Positions 7,542 through 13,415 of a stretch of DNA of 23,616 nucleotides are shown here, one piece after another. The position numbers and the translations under genes are program-made. Source of the stretch: UMGS1601 sp964617585 (GTDB lineage: Bacteria; Bacillota; Clostridia; Oscillospirales; Ruminococcaceae); contig CAZTXS010000024.1 in the NCBI GenBank assembly GCA_964617585.1, positions 1 through 23,616 on the forward strand, given 5' to 3'. Within the stretch, counting starts at the first letter, position 1. Every line of letters starts with the position of its first letter. Under the pieces are notes generated by a model. It was given only the letters and a program-made list of their open reading frames with translations, did not search any database and was not told the DNA's origin.

Positions 7542-7684
7542 TTCAATAAGGGCTTGCCCGTCATTCAATGCGGCAAGGGTCGGCATTGACGACCGGCCGT
7601 TCAGCAGGGGATTGTATCCCGCTGCTGAACGGGTAACGGAACCCGCCGCCTATAGAGGCGGGGGGACATCTTGCCTAAGTTATA
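7542..7684 (+). repeat. Hairpin-rich dispersed repeat, full copy A
   Basis: A 143-bp element running from TTCAATAAGGGCTTGCCC to TTGCCTAAGTTATA. It has four potential stems in order: CTTGCC/GGCAAG (with inner CAT/ATG), GGTCG/CGACC, a long arm at 7597-7632 (CCGTTCAGCAG/CTGCTGAACGG plus GGGAT/ATCCC), and CCCGCC/GGCGGG around 7641-7662. There is no open reading frame of note, no T-run like an intrinsic terminator, and no obvious target duplication. It lies between two leftward genes, and its right end touches the stop codon of the PHP gene. Other copies are at 10984-11090, 19239-19380, 23039-23062 and probably 3915-3937. Confidence 0.9.
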
Positions 7685-8410
7685 TCATAATAGCTTCGGG
7701 TTTTTCAAAGCGTCAATCACAGCTTCGGCCGAATTCTCTTCAGCGTGAAGAAAGTTGACAGGCTCATTAATATCCCCGAGATAATGAGCGTCCGAATTAG
7801 TAATAACCTTACAGCCGTTTAAATAATCATGCTTCGCCTTTAATTCAGGAAGATTGTTTATATTTTTAAGCTCTACCGTTTTAAATTCAGAATCGGGCGG
7901 AATAAATCCCAGATTCGCCAAAAGAGAATTTGACTGCTTATCTATATGAGCAGGTATCGCAACTCCGCCTAAGGCTTCAACCAAAGGAAAAACCTTGGAA
8001 AAAGATATAGAAGCAGCGTTTATAAGAAGCTTGTTCTCATGACCCGTTATCTCATCGTCGCTGTTCATAATTAATTGTTCTCCGAATATTTCAGGCTTAT
8101 TCTCAACAGGAATAATTCTCTTATTAACATATTCGTCAAGCTCAAGCGCCTTTCCCAAGCTCGGCATTAAGCATACAACATGAACCTCCTCCTCGGTGGT
8201 GATTTCCATACCGCAGATAAAGGTTTTTCCGTAAGCTTTTGCAACTTCGGCGGCGGCAACGCAGTTTTTTGAGGTATTGTGGTCGCACAGCGCTATGACG
8301 TCAAGCCCTTTGACATATGCCATTCCCACAATGTTTGCAGGAGTAGACTCGTTATCTCCGCACGGTGAAAGACAGGAATGTATATGCAAATCGTACGACA
8401 GGCTAAGCAT
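7685..8410 (-). CDS. PHP-domain metal-dependent phosphoesterase
   Basis: A 241-residue protein of the polymerase/histidinol-phosphatase superfamily. Motifs: DLHIHSCLSPCGD (His9 and His11), ALCDHNT (about 40-46), ICGMEITTEEEVHVV, IPAHIDK (about 153-159) and NSDAHYLGD (about 205-213), together supplying the His/Asp metal ligands for a di- or trinuclear centre. The natural substrate of this subgroup is not known to me; hydrolysis of a phospho-ester is the family activity. The ATG at 8410 overlaps the end of the upstream DRTGG gene by eight bases, so it is the last gene of the hydrogenase-sensor operon. PHP genes accompany [FeFe] hydrogenase sensor clusters in many Clostridia. Its stop codon directly abuts repeat copy A, so the last residues (NPKLL) deserve comparison with orthologues. 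Confidence 0.88.
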   Translation of the reverse strand: MLSLSYDLHIHSCLSPCGDNESTPANIVGMAYVKGLDVIALCDHNTSKNCVAAAEVAKAYGKTFICGMEITTEEEVHVVCLMPSLGKALELDEYVNKRIIPVENKPEIFGEQLIMNSDDEITGHENKLLINAASISFSKVFPLVEALGGVAIPAHIDKQSNSLLANLGFIPPDSEFKTVELKNINNLPELKAKHDYLNGCKVITNSDAHYLGDINEPVNFLHAEENSAEAVIDALKNPKLL

Positions 8411-8747
8411 TTTCTTTAAGCAGGGTGTGAATCAGCACCGCCGTTTCATATATAGGCTTGTCTGACTTAACTATGGTTATCCCCTGCGATTCAGCCTTGG
8501 GTATCATATTTTCATCAACAGCCGTACCCTCGGCAAGAATTATCATGCTCATTTCTGTCAGAGCCGCAACCGCAACTGCGTTGATGTTTCCCATAATGGT
8601 TATCCATGCGCAGTCCTCAAAGCCCTTTGACATAACGACGCTAAGCAAATCACAGCAGTATACTCCGCTGATATTTCTGTCTTTATTTTCTTCAGGAAGA
8701 TTAAGAATCTCGAATCCTGCCTTTTCAATGAGCTGTAAAGCGGTCAT
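8403..8747 (-). CDS. DRTGG-type domain protein (second copy in operon)
   Basis: A 114-residue cytoplasmic protein starting at an ATG with a strong GGGAGGAATT ribosome site. It consists of one alpha/beta domain, with a core of CCDLLSVVMSKGF, AWITIMGNINAVAVAALTEM and GITIVKSDKPIYETAVLIHTL. It aligns along its whole length with the first gene of the operon (10506-10856), so the two are paralogues. DRTGG domains occur with CBS domains and next to [FeFe] hydrogenase genes; a nucleotide or small-ligand binding role is generally assumed but not proven. It starts 15 bases after the H-cluster protein gene ends and overlaps the PHP gene, indicating translational coupling. No transmembrane segment or catalytic motif is seen. 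Confidence 0.8.
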   Translation of the reverse strand: MTALQLIEKAGFEILNLPEENKDRNISGVYCCDLLSVVMSKGFEDCAWITIMGNINAVAVAALTEMSMIILAEGTAVDENMIPKAESQGITIVKSDKPIYETAVLIHTLLKENA

Positions 8748-8764
8748 AAATAATTCCTCCCATA

Positions 8765-10039
8765 CTAAATATCGTTTAAATCGCTCGATATTTTATGTAT
8801 ATATTCACGAAGAAGGTGAATACAGTCCTTTTCATTGGCGATTCCTCTTACAATATCCTCGGCTAACGCCTTGCAGGTCGGCGCACCGCACGAGCCGCAG
8901 TCCAAGCCGGGAAGCTTATTCATAAGCTGTTCTACCTGCTCCATTTTTGCAAGCCCGTCCGCAAAATCCCGTCCGAGGTTAAACACAGGCTGATATTCCA
9001 AAGCCTTATCCCAAAAGGCGTTATCTACGCCGCCTGACTCTTCAATATGATTTTTGGCTACAGGCAGATATTTTCTCAGGTGCTTAAGCTTCGATTTAGC
9101 CGCATACGGATTTTCAACCTGCAGAACGCCGCCCACGCAGCCGCCCGAACAAGCGTTAAGCTCTATAAAATCAAGATTTGAAATCTTTTGATCCTCAAGC
9201 TCCTCCAAAACCTTAATAACATTCTCTATGCCGTCCGCTGCAAGATAGCTGTCGGTTAGAAGCCCTCCGGCTTCACCGCCCGAAGCCCCCCAGCTAAGAC
9301 CGATTTTCCCGGACTGAACAAGATCCTCACTGTCGTTTTGAGCTTCAACCATAAACGGAAGTATCTTTTTATATACGTGCTTTATTGCGACAACTGCGTC
9401 AATCTCCGAACTCTCTTTTACTATCGGGTGTCTTACCGCAGAAACCTTTGCCGGACATGGCGAAATAAAAATTATGCCTATCTTCTCCCTTGGAAGCCCC
9501 GTATCCTTGACGGCTTTCCCGGCAGCTTCCTCAGCGGCTATATCTACAGGAGCGTTTATCGGCAGAATATGCTCGATAAGATTCGGAAACCTTACCCTTA
9601 TAAGCCTGATTATCGATGGGCAGGCGGAGCTGATAAACGGAGCCTTGTCCTTATGCTTTTCTATGTATTCCCTTGAAAGCTGAGAAACGAGCTCCGCCGC
9701 TGCGGAAACCTCGAACACATCGTCAAAGCCCATTTGCTTCAACGCTCTCAGAACTATGTTCACATCCTCTAAATTATTGAACTGAGCGTAAAAGGACGGA
9801 GCCGGGAGAGCAACCGTGTACTCATAATCATTTATAACGTCCAGAGGGTCATAGTGAGCCTTTTTAGCGTGGTGCGGACATACTCTTATACATTCGCCGC
9901 AGTCGATGCAGAACTCGGGAATAATATGAGCCTTGCCGTTTCTTACCCTTATAGCCTGAGTAGGACAGCGCTTTATGCAATTTATGCATCCCTTGCACAG
10001 ATCCTTGTCAAGCCTGACCGAATTCACAAAATCATCCAT
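8765..10039 (-). CDS. H-cluster domain iron-sulfur protein, putative H2/redox sensor ([FeFe] hydrogenase group C/D-like)
   Basis: A 424-residue cytoplasmic protein; the ATG at 10039 is chosen because AGGTGA precedes it, over a GTG at 10048. Two N-terminal [4Fe-4S] sites (Cys15/18/21/25 and 44/47/50/54) lead to a hydrogenase large-subunit domain with all four H-cluster cysteines: Cys140 (SSACPS), Cys195 (SPCPAK), Cys297 and Cys301 (NACSGGCVGG). A C-terminal FeS motif follows (DCGSCGAPTC, Cys381/384/389, plus Cys406). Compared with catalytic enzymes, the proton-shuttle Cys is Ala (SACP for SCCP), the Glu of the second motif is missing and GGGQ is absent. Such proteins in groups C and D are regarded as sensors or non-catalytic. 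It lacks the C-terminal PAS domain of group C sensors and ends at residue 424. Neighbours (ATPase, DRTGG, PHP) fit a signalling role. Confidence 0.85.
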   Translation of the reverse strand: MDDFVNSVRLDKDLCKGCINCIKRCPTQAIRVRNGKAHIIPEFCIDCGECIRVCPHHAKKAHYDPLDVINDYEYTVALPAPSFYAQFNNLEDVNIVLRALKQMGFDDVFEVSAAAELVSQLSREYIEKHKDKAPFISSACPSIIRLIRVRFPNLIEHILPINAPVDIAAEEAAGKAVKDTGLPREKIGIIFISPCPAKVSAVRHPIVKESSEIDAVVAIKHVYKKILPFMVEAQNDSEDLVQSGKIGLSWGASGGEAGGLLTDSYLAADGIENVIKVLEELEDQKISNLDFIELNACSGGCVGGVLQVENPYAAKSKLKHLRKYLPVAKNHIEESGGVDNAFWDKALEYQPVFNLGRDFADGLAKMEQVEQLMNKLPGLDCGSCGAPTCKALAEDIVRGIANEKDCIHLLREYIHKISSDLNDI

Positions 10040-10083
10040 TCCCCTCACCTCATTTCAAAACCTAAAATCCTTAATTTAGCCGA

Positions 10084-10509
10084 TTATTTTATGTTAACCT
10101 TCATAGTTACGGTCGTTCCGACTCCGAGCTGCGTATCTATATCCAGCTCGTCGGAATACTTTTTCATGTTGGGCAGTCCCATTCCCGCTCCAAAGCCCAA
10201 AGACCTTATATTTTCATTCGCAGTTGAATAACCTGCCTGCATAGCCTTTTCCACGTCTGGTATTCCCGGTCCTATGTCTTTAAGCGTAATTATTATCTGC
10301 TCCGGCGTTACCTCAACGGTTATATCTCCGCCCTTTGCATGAACGACCATATTAATTTCGCCCTCGTACATAGCGATAGCGACTTTCCTGACGACCTCAG
10401 GGTCAACTCCCATTTGCTTGAGCTTGCCCTTGACGCTGCTCGAAGCTTCTCCCGCACGGGTGAAGTCCTCTCCGTCAACGGTATATTTAAATGTCATAGA
10501 CGCACTCAA
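10084..10509 (-). CDS. RsbW-like GHKL ATPase (anti-sigma/serine kinase type)
   Basis: A 141-residue single-domain protein. The TTG at 10509 overlaps the stop of the preceding gene as TTGA, and GGGGGTG lies seven bases before it; the first ATG (10497) is 19 bases from that site, so the TTG start is favoured. The GHKL ATP-binding fold shows an N-box-like segment VAIAMYEGEINMVVHAKG (about 43-60), the D-x-G-x-G box DIGPGIPD (about 78-85) and a glycine-rich lid LGFGAGMGLPNMKKYSD (about 103-119). There is no histidine-phosphotransfer domain. Relatives phosphorylate serine of partner proteins or bind sigma factors; the partner here is unknown. Its position just before the H-cluster protein suggests it transmits that protein's state, an inference from gene order. 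Confidence 0.85.
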   Translation of the reverse strand: MSASMTFKYTVDGEDFTRAGEASSSVKGKLKQMGVDPEVVRKVAIAMYEGEINMVVHAKGGDITVEVTPEQIIITLKDIGPGIPDVEKAMQAGYSTANENIRSLGFGAGMGLPNMKKYSDELDIDTQLGVGTTVTMKVNIK

Positions 10510-10856
10510 TGCTTTGCACCCCCACGAAGACCTTTTTCGTACAAAATTCCGCAGGCTTCAAACATTCTCAAATCCGTAGCCATTAAAACGAGTCCCCTAT
10601 TATCAGCCATTTCAATTATACTTTGGTCGGGAACCTTTCCTCTTACAAAACATATGCAAATAATGTCCATCATTTCAGCAGTCCTGATGACCTGCGGATT
10701 GTTAAGCCCTGTGATAAGCACAGACTGATCCTTAACAAAAGCAAGAACATCGCTCATCATATCAGAGCCGCAGGCGGTATGAACATCTTTATTAATATTC
10801 TCTTCTCCGCAGAGTATTTTTGCTCCGAGATAATCCTTAACCTCTGAAATTGTCAT
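10506..10856 (-). CDS. DRTGG-type domain protein (first gene of sensor operon)
   Basis: A 116-residue protein starting at the ATG at 10856 behind GAGGAGG; the frame is open upstream into repeat copy B, but that part is not protein-like. The domain reads CGSDMMSDVLAFVKDQ, VLITGLNNPQVIRTAEMMD and GLVLMATDLRMFEACGILYE. It is paralogous to the gene at 8403-8747. No TM segments or catalytic residues are visible. The stop overlaps the start of the ATPase gene, so the two are translated together. Role: probable small-ligand-binding partner in the hydrogenase-sensor module; ligand unknown. Confidence 0.8.
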   Translation of the reverse strand: MTISEVKDYLGAKILCGEENINKDVHTACGSDMMSDVLAFVKDQSVLITGLNNPQVIRTAEMMDIICICFVRGKVPDQSIIEMADNRGLVLMATDLRMFEACGILYEKGLRGGAKH

Positions 10857-10983
10857 ATGAATCCTCCTCTTTAAAATATGAAACCTTTCGATTAAAGTGC
10901 TTACGCTGTAGAAGTTAGCGGGTAGAATTTCATTTCTTGCTTCTAAACATTTTTCCTCCGGTAAAAGACATATTGTCCAAATT

Positions 10984-11090
10984 TTCAATAAGGGCTTGCC
11001 CGTCATTCAATGCGGCAAGGGTCGGCATTGCCGACCGAGTAATGAAACCCGCCGCCTATAGAGACGATGGACATCTTGCCTAAGTTATAT
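10984..11090 (+). repeat. Hairpin-rich dispersed repeat, copy B lacking the long arm
   Basis: It starts and ends like copy A (TTCAATAAGGGCTTGCCC to TTGCCTAAGTTATAT) and keeps the GGTCG/CGACC stem. The roughly 38-base long arm is replaced by AG, and the right stem is broken (GAGACGATGG instead of GAGGCGGGGG). It lies between the FluC gene and the first gene of the sensor operon, both leftward, about 130 bases upstream of the latter's start, so it occupies that operon's promoter region. Confidence 0.9.
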
Positions 11091-11122
11091 ATGTACAGCA
11101 TAAGCTTAAAAATCTACTTGCT

Positions 11123-11494
11123 TTAACCCAATGCTCTTCCAAGCGTTAATCCAAAGAACACTCCTGATAATGAGCCTATCAGGCTGACTGCAATACAGAC
11201 TGTTCCAAGGATAACCTTTCCGCCCTCAATTAAAGTTATCGCTTCCAGCGAAAACGTAGAGAAGGTTGTAAAGCCTCCGCACATACCTGTTTTCATAAAC
11301 AGCTCAGCGGTATGTGATACATCCTTATCAATTACAAGACCCGAAATAAACCCAAGTGCAAACGCACCGATTATATTTACTAAGAACGTAGCCATAGGAA
11401 AATCACCGCGAAAAGGAATAAAACTCACCATATATCTTAAAACTGCTCCCAGCGCACCGCCTGCTGCAACTGCTAAAATCGATTTTAAAGTCAT
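11123..11494 (-). CDS. fluC: Fluoride ion channel FluC/CrcB
   Basis: A 123-residue, four-helix membrane protein that exports F- passively as a dual-topology dimer. Family marks are present: GGALGAVLRYMVS (about 12-24), the polar Asn of TFLVNIIGAF (Asn40), and the Na+/phenylalanine-box segment TGMCGGFTTFSTFSLE (about 69-84). GGAG lies six bases before the ATG. A single gene suggests a homodimer. I looked for a fluoride riboswitch in the roughly 100 bases upstream and saw no convincing match. It stands between the two hydrogenase operons, leftward, with no functional link to them apparent. Confidence 0.93.
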   Translation of the reverse strand: MTLKSILAVAAGGALGAVLRYMVSFIPFRGDFPMATFLVNIIGAFALGFISGLVIDKDVSHTAELFMKTGMCGGFTTFSTFSLEAITLIEGGKVILGTVCIAVSLIGSLSGVFFGLTLGRALG

Positions 11495-11808
11495 GTAAAA
11501 CTCCGTTTCTTTGATAAAACTATTTGAAAATAGTATTAAATTTTACAATCTAATACTTAATATAAAGCTTGTAATTATAAATGACAACCTTTTGTCGAAA
11601 AAATATTACTCAACTAAAAAGTTAAAACATATATATTAATAATATCATTTATTTTATTTATTTTCAAGACTATTTTAAGTTGTTTGTGAAAAAAGTATTG
11701 CGGATTTAACAGATAAAAAAATACTTATTACACAGCAAATTGTACAGTTTCAACAAAAAATATAGCTTTTGTATGTCTATAATGTTTATAGCAGTTCAGC
11801 AAAAAATA

Positions 11809-11817
11809 TGTTATAAT
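11809..11817 (+). promoter_or_regulatory. Probable promoter of the hydrogenase operon (extended -10)
   Basis: TGTTATAAT is a perfect extended -10 (TGn plus TATAAT). The -35 position (about 11789-11794, TAGCAG) is poor, as is common with an extended -10. Transcription would begin near 11824, giving a leader of about 137 bases before hydC. Confidence 0.6.
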
Positions 11818-11854
11818 GATTTTTAAGTGATTATTATACATTTAACAGGTCTTT

Positions 11855-11882
11855 CAGCGGAACCGATTTCCTTTTTCCGCTG
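11855..11882 (+). promoter_or_regulatory. Leader hairpin of the hydrogenase operon
   Basis: CAGCGGAA and TTCCGCTG form a perfect eight-pair stem with a 12-base loop between the predicted promoter and hydC. Only a weak T-rich stretch (TTTGT) follows, so it could be an attenuator, a protein site or an mRNA-stabilising stem. Confidence 0.45.
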
Positions 11883-11960
11883 TTTGTGCTGAATATTGAG
11901 GATTTTTAATTTCAGCTTGGATACTATGTCTAATTTCACACTATTTAAGGAGGTTCACAA

Positions 11961-12458
11961 ATGGCAGCAAAAGAATGTTCTATCCCTTTCTCAGGCACTA
12001 AGGAACAGGAAGCTGAGCTTAAAAAAGTTATAGCTTCTCACAAAAGTGAAAAGGGAGCATTAATGCCTGTTCTTCAGGAAGCGCAGGACATTTACGGATA
12101 TCTACCTGTTGAGGTTCAGAGAATAATTGCAACCGAAATGGATATTCCGCTTGAAAAAATTTACGGAGTAGCTACCTTCTACTCGCAGTTCGCTTTAAAC
12201 CCGAAAGGCAAATACACTATTTCTGTTTGTCTTGGTACTGCCTGCTATGTCAAAGGCTCGGGAGATATTTTTGACGAATTATCTAAAAAGCTGAGTATCA
12301 AGGGCGGAGAAACCACTTCCGACGGAAAATTCACGCTTGTTGACTGCAGATGTATCGGCGCTTGCGGACTTGCTCCCGTGCTGACTGTCAACGATGATGT
12401 TTACGGTCGGTTGACCGTCGACGACGTCGATGGAATTCTTGCTAAATATGCAGATTGA
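11961..12458 (+). CDS. hydC: Bifurcating-type [FeFe] hydrogenase subunit HydC (NuoE-like)
   Basis: A 165-residue thioredoxin-like [2Fe-2S] protein, first gene of the rightward operon, with AAGGAGG nine bases before the ATG. A helical N-terminal part (LMPVLQEAQDIYGYLP, IYGVATFYSQF) precedes the cluster ligands Cys90 and Cys95 (CLGTAC) and Cys131 and Cys135 (CIGAC); this is the NuoE pattern. In trimeric NAD-linked hydrogenases HydC sits beside HydB and carries electrons associated with the flavin. Length is normal. Its stop overlaps the start of the next gene, so the operon is tightly coupled. Confidence 0.93.
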   Translation: MAAKECSIPFSGTKEQEAELKKVIASHKSEKGALMPVLQEAQDIYGYLPVEVQRIIATEMDIPLEKIYGVATFYSQFALNPKGKYTISVCLGTACYVKGSGDIFDELSKKLSIKGGETTSDGKFTLVDCRCIGACGLAPVLTVNDDVYGRLTVDDVDGILAKYAD

Positions 12459-13015
12459 TGATGACGGAAATTTCTCTCAATGTTTTAGACGTAGCGCAAA
12501 ACTCTGTCAAAGCCGGTGCAAAGCTTATAAAAATATCGGTTTTAGCTGATTCGGCGGAAAATAAGCTTATTATTGAAATTGACGACAACGGCTGCGGAAT
12601 GACGGAAGAACAGGTTTCTCAGGTATGCGACCCGTTCTTTACGACAAGAACCACGAGAAAAGTAGGTCTGGGCGTTCCTTTCTTCAAAGAAGCGGCAGAG
12701 AACACCAACGGCACTTTCAACATCAAGTCGGCGGTCGGCAAAGGCACAAAGGTCACTGCGGTTTTTACGCTTGACCATATAGACCGTATGCCTCTCGGCG
12801 ATATGTCGAGTACAATGCACAGTCTGATAACATTGAACAAAGACATTGATTTTGTTTACAGTTATACGGTAAACGGCGAATCTTTCACTCTGGACACAAG
12901 GGAGCTTCGTGAAATTTTGGGCGACGTTCCTTTTGATGTTCCCGAGGTTTCAGCTTATATAATGGATTTTTTGAAATCCAATAAAGCCGAGGTCGATAAA
13001 GACCTTATTTTCTAA
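12458..13015 (+). CDS. GHKL ATPase of the hydrogenase operon
   Basis: A 185-residue protein starting at the ATG overlapping the hydC stop (TGATG); a TTG at 12455 and an ATG at 12461 are possible alternatives. Residues 1-110 form a histidine-kinase-like ATP-binding domain: N-box DVAQNSVKAGA (about 10-20), G1 DDNGCGM (about 41-47), DPFFTTRTTRKVGLGVPFFK with the lid glycine (about 57-76), and VGKGTKVTAVF (about 92-102). No phospho-accepting His domain is present. A C-terminal segment of about 75 residues lacks motifs I know. An ATPase of this type at the second position is usual in Clostridia hydABC operons; its function is not established. It is distinct from the shorter RsbW-like ATPase of the divergent operon (10084-10509). 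Confidence 0.87.
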   Translation: MMTEISLNVLDVAQNSVKAGAKLIKISVLADSAENKLIIEIDDNGCGMTEEQVSQVCDPFFTTRTTRKVGLGVPFFKEAAENTNGTFNIKSAVGKGTKVTAVFTLDHIDRMPLGDMSSTMHSLITLNKDIDFVYSYTVNGESFTLDTRELREILGDVPFDVPEVSAYIMDFLKSNKAEVDKDLIF

Positions 13016-13038
13016 AATATTAAGGGAGGAAATATTAA

Positions 13039-13401
13039 ATGAAATCACTTGAAGAGTTAAAGGCTATCCGTGAAAAAATGCAGGGACAAGTCGGACTCCG
13101 TGAAGAAGACGACACAGTCACCCGTGTTGTTGTCGGTATGGCAACCTGTGGAATTGCAGCCGGAGCAAGACCGGTGCTTAACGCTTTCGTTGAGGGCGTT
13201 GCCGAAAAAGGCATAGGAGATAAAGTTATGGTTACGCAGACAGGCTGTATAGGTATGTGCAAATACGAGCCTATCGTTGAAATTATGGCGCCGGGAAAAG
13301 ACAAGGTTACATATGTGAAAATGACGGCTGAAAAAGCAAAGGAAGTTATCGATCAGCATTTAATCAGAGGTCAGATAGTTTCCGATTACACTATTAACTA
13401 A
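13039..13401 (+). CDS. Thioredoxin-fold [2Fe-2S] ferredoxin domain protein
   Basis: A 120-residue protein with GGGAGG 11 bases before the ATG. The fold resembles the N-terminal domain of HydB. It has only three cysteines: one in VVGMATCGIAAGA and two in TGCIGMC. The first ligand position of the usual C-x4-C pair is not Cys, so either a non-Cys ligand completes the cluster or the cluster is absent or labile; I recall the ATCGIAAGA form as normal for this operon's small ferredoxin. It lies 23 bases after the ATPase gene and 14 before hydB, and probably serves as an extra electron carrier or assembly partner for the complex. Confidence 0.87.
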   Translation: MKSLEELKAIREKMQGQVGLREEDDTVTRVVVGMATCGIAAGARPVLNAFVEGVAEKGIGDKVMVTQTGCIGMCKYEPIVEIMAPGKDKVTYVKMTAEKAKEVIDQHLIRGQIVSDYTIN

Positions 13402-13415
13402 GGAGGAGCACAAAT

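Larger units (their letters stand above)
11495..11960. other. Regulatory region between FluC and the hydrogenase operon
   Basis: This 466-base AT-rich region must carry the leftward promoter of fluC and the rightward promoter of the hydC operon. It contains an extended -10 site at 11809-11817, a leader hairpin at 11855-11882, and a second possible leader stem (GCTGAA near 11889, TTCAGC near 11912). A partial inverted repeat TTGTACAGTTTCAACAA (11740-11756) weakly recalls a Rex operator. No protein-coding frame was recognised. Confidence 0.55.

Noticed and set aside
7542..7684. Repeat as a simple intrinsic terminator
   Set aside because: It has several GC-rich stems but no T-run on either strand, and shares constant sequence outside the stems.
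7542..7684. Classical MITE with terminal inverted repeats and target duplication
   Set aside because: Comparing the two ends gives only a very imperfect inverted match, and flanks of copies A, B and C show no matching duplications.
8748..8764. Frameshifted PAS domain after the H-cluster protein
   Set aside because: Only 17 bases separate its stop from the next start, so there is no room for a hidden domain.
10857..11006. Upstream extension of the first DRTGG gene
   Set aside because: It runs into repeat copy B, is not protein-like, and the ATG at 10856 has an excellent ribosome site.
7542..11090. CRISPR array or tandem repeat
   Set aside because: The repeat copies are kilobases apart, internally structured and not spaced by uniform unique segments; no cas genes are present.
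11495..11600. Fluoride riboswitch upstream of fluC
   Set aside because: The conserved riboswitch core segments were not found on the minus strand in the leader of the gene.
11740..11756. Rex operator upstream of the hydrogenase operon
   Set aside because: TTGT and ACAA half-sites are 17 rather than 18 bases end to end and the inner bases do not match; too weak to call.
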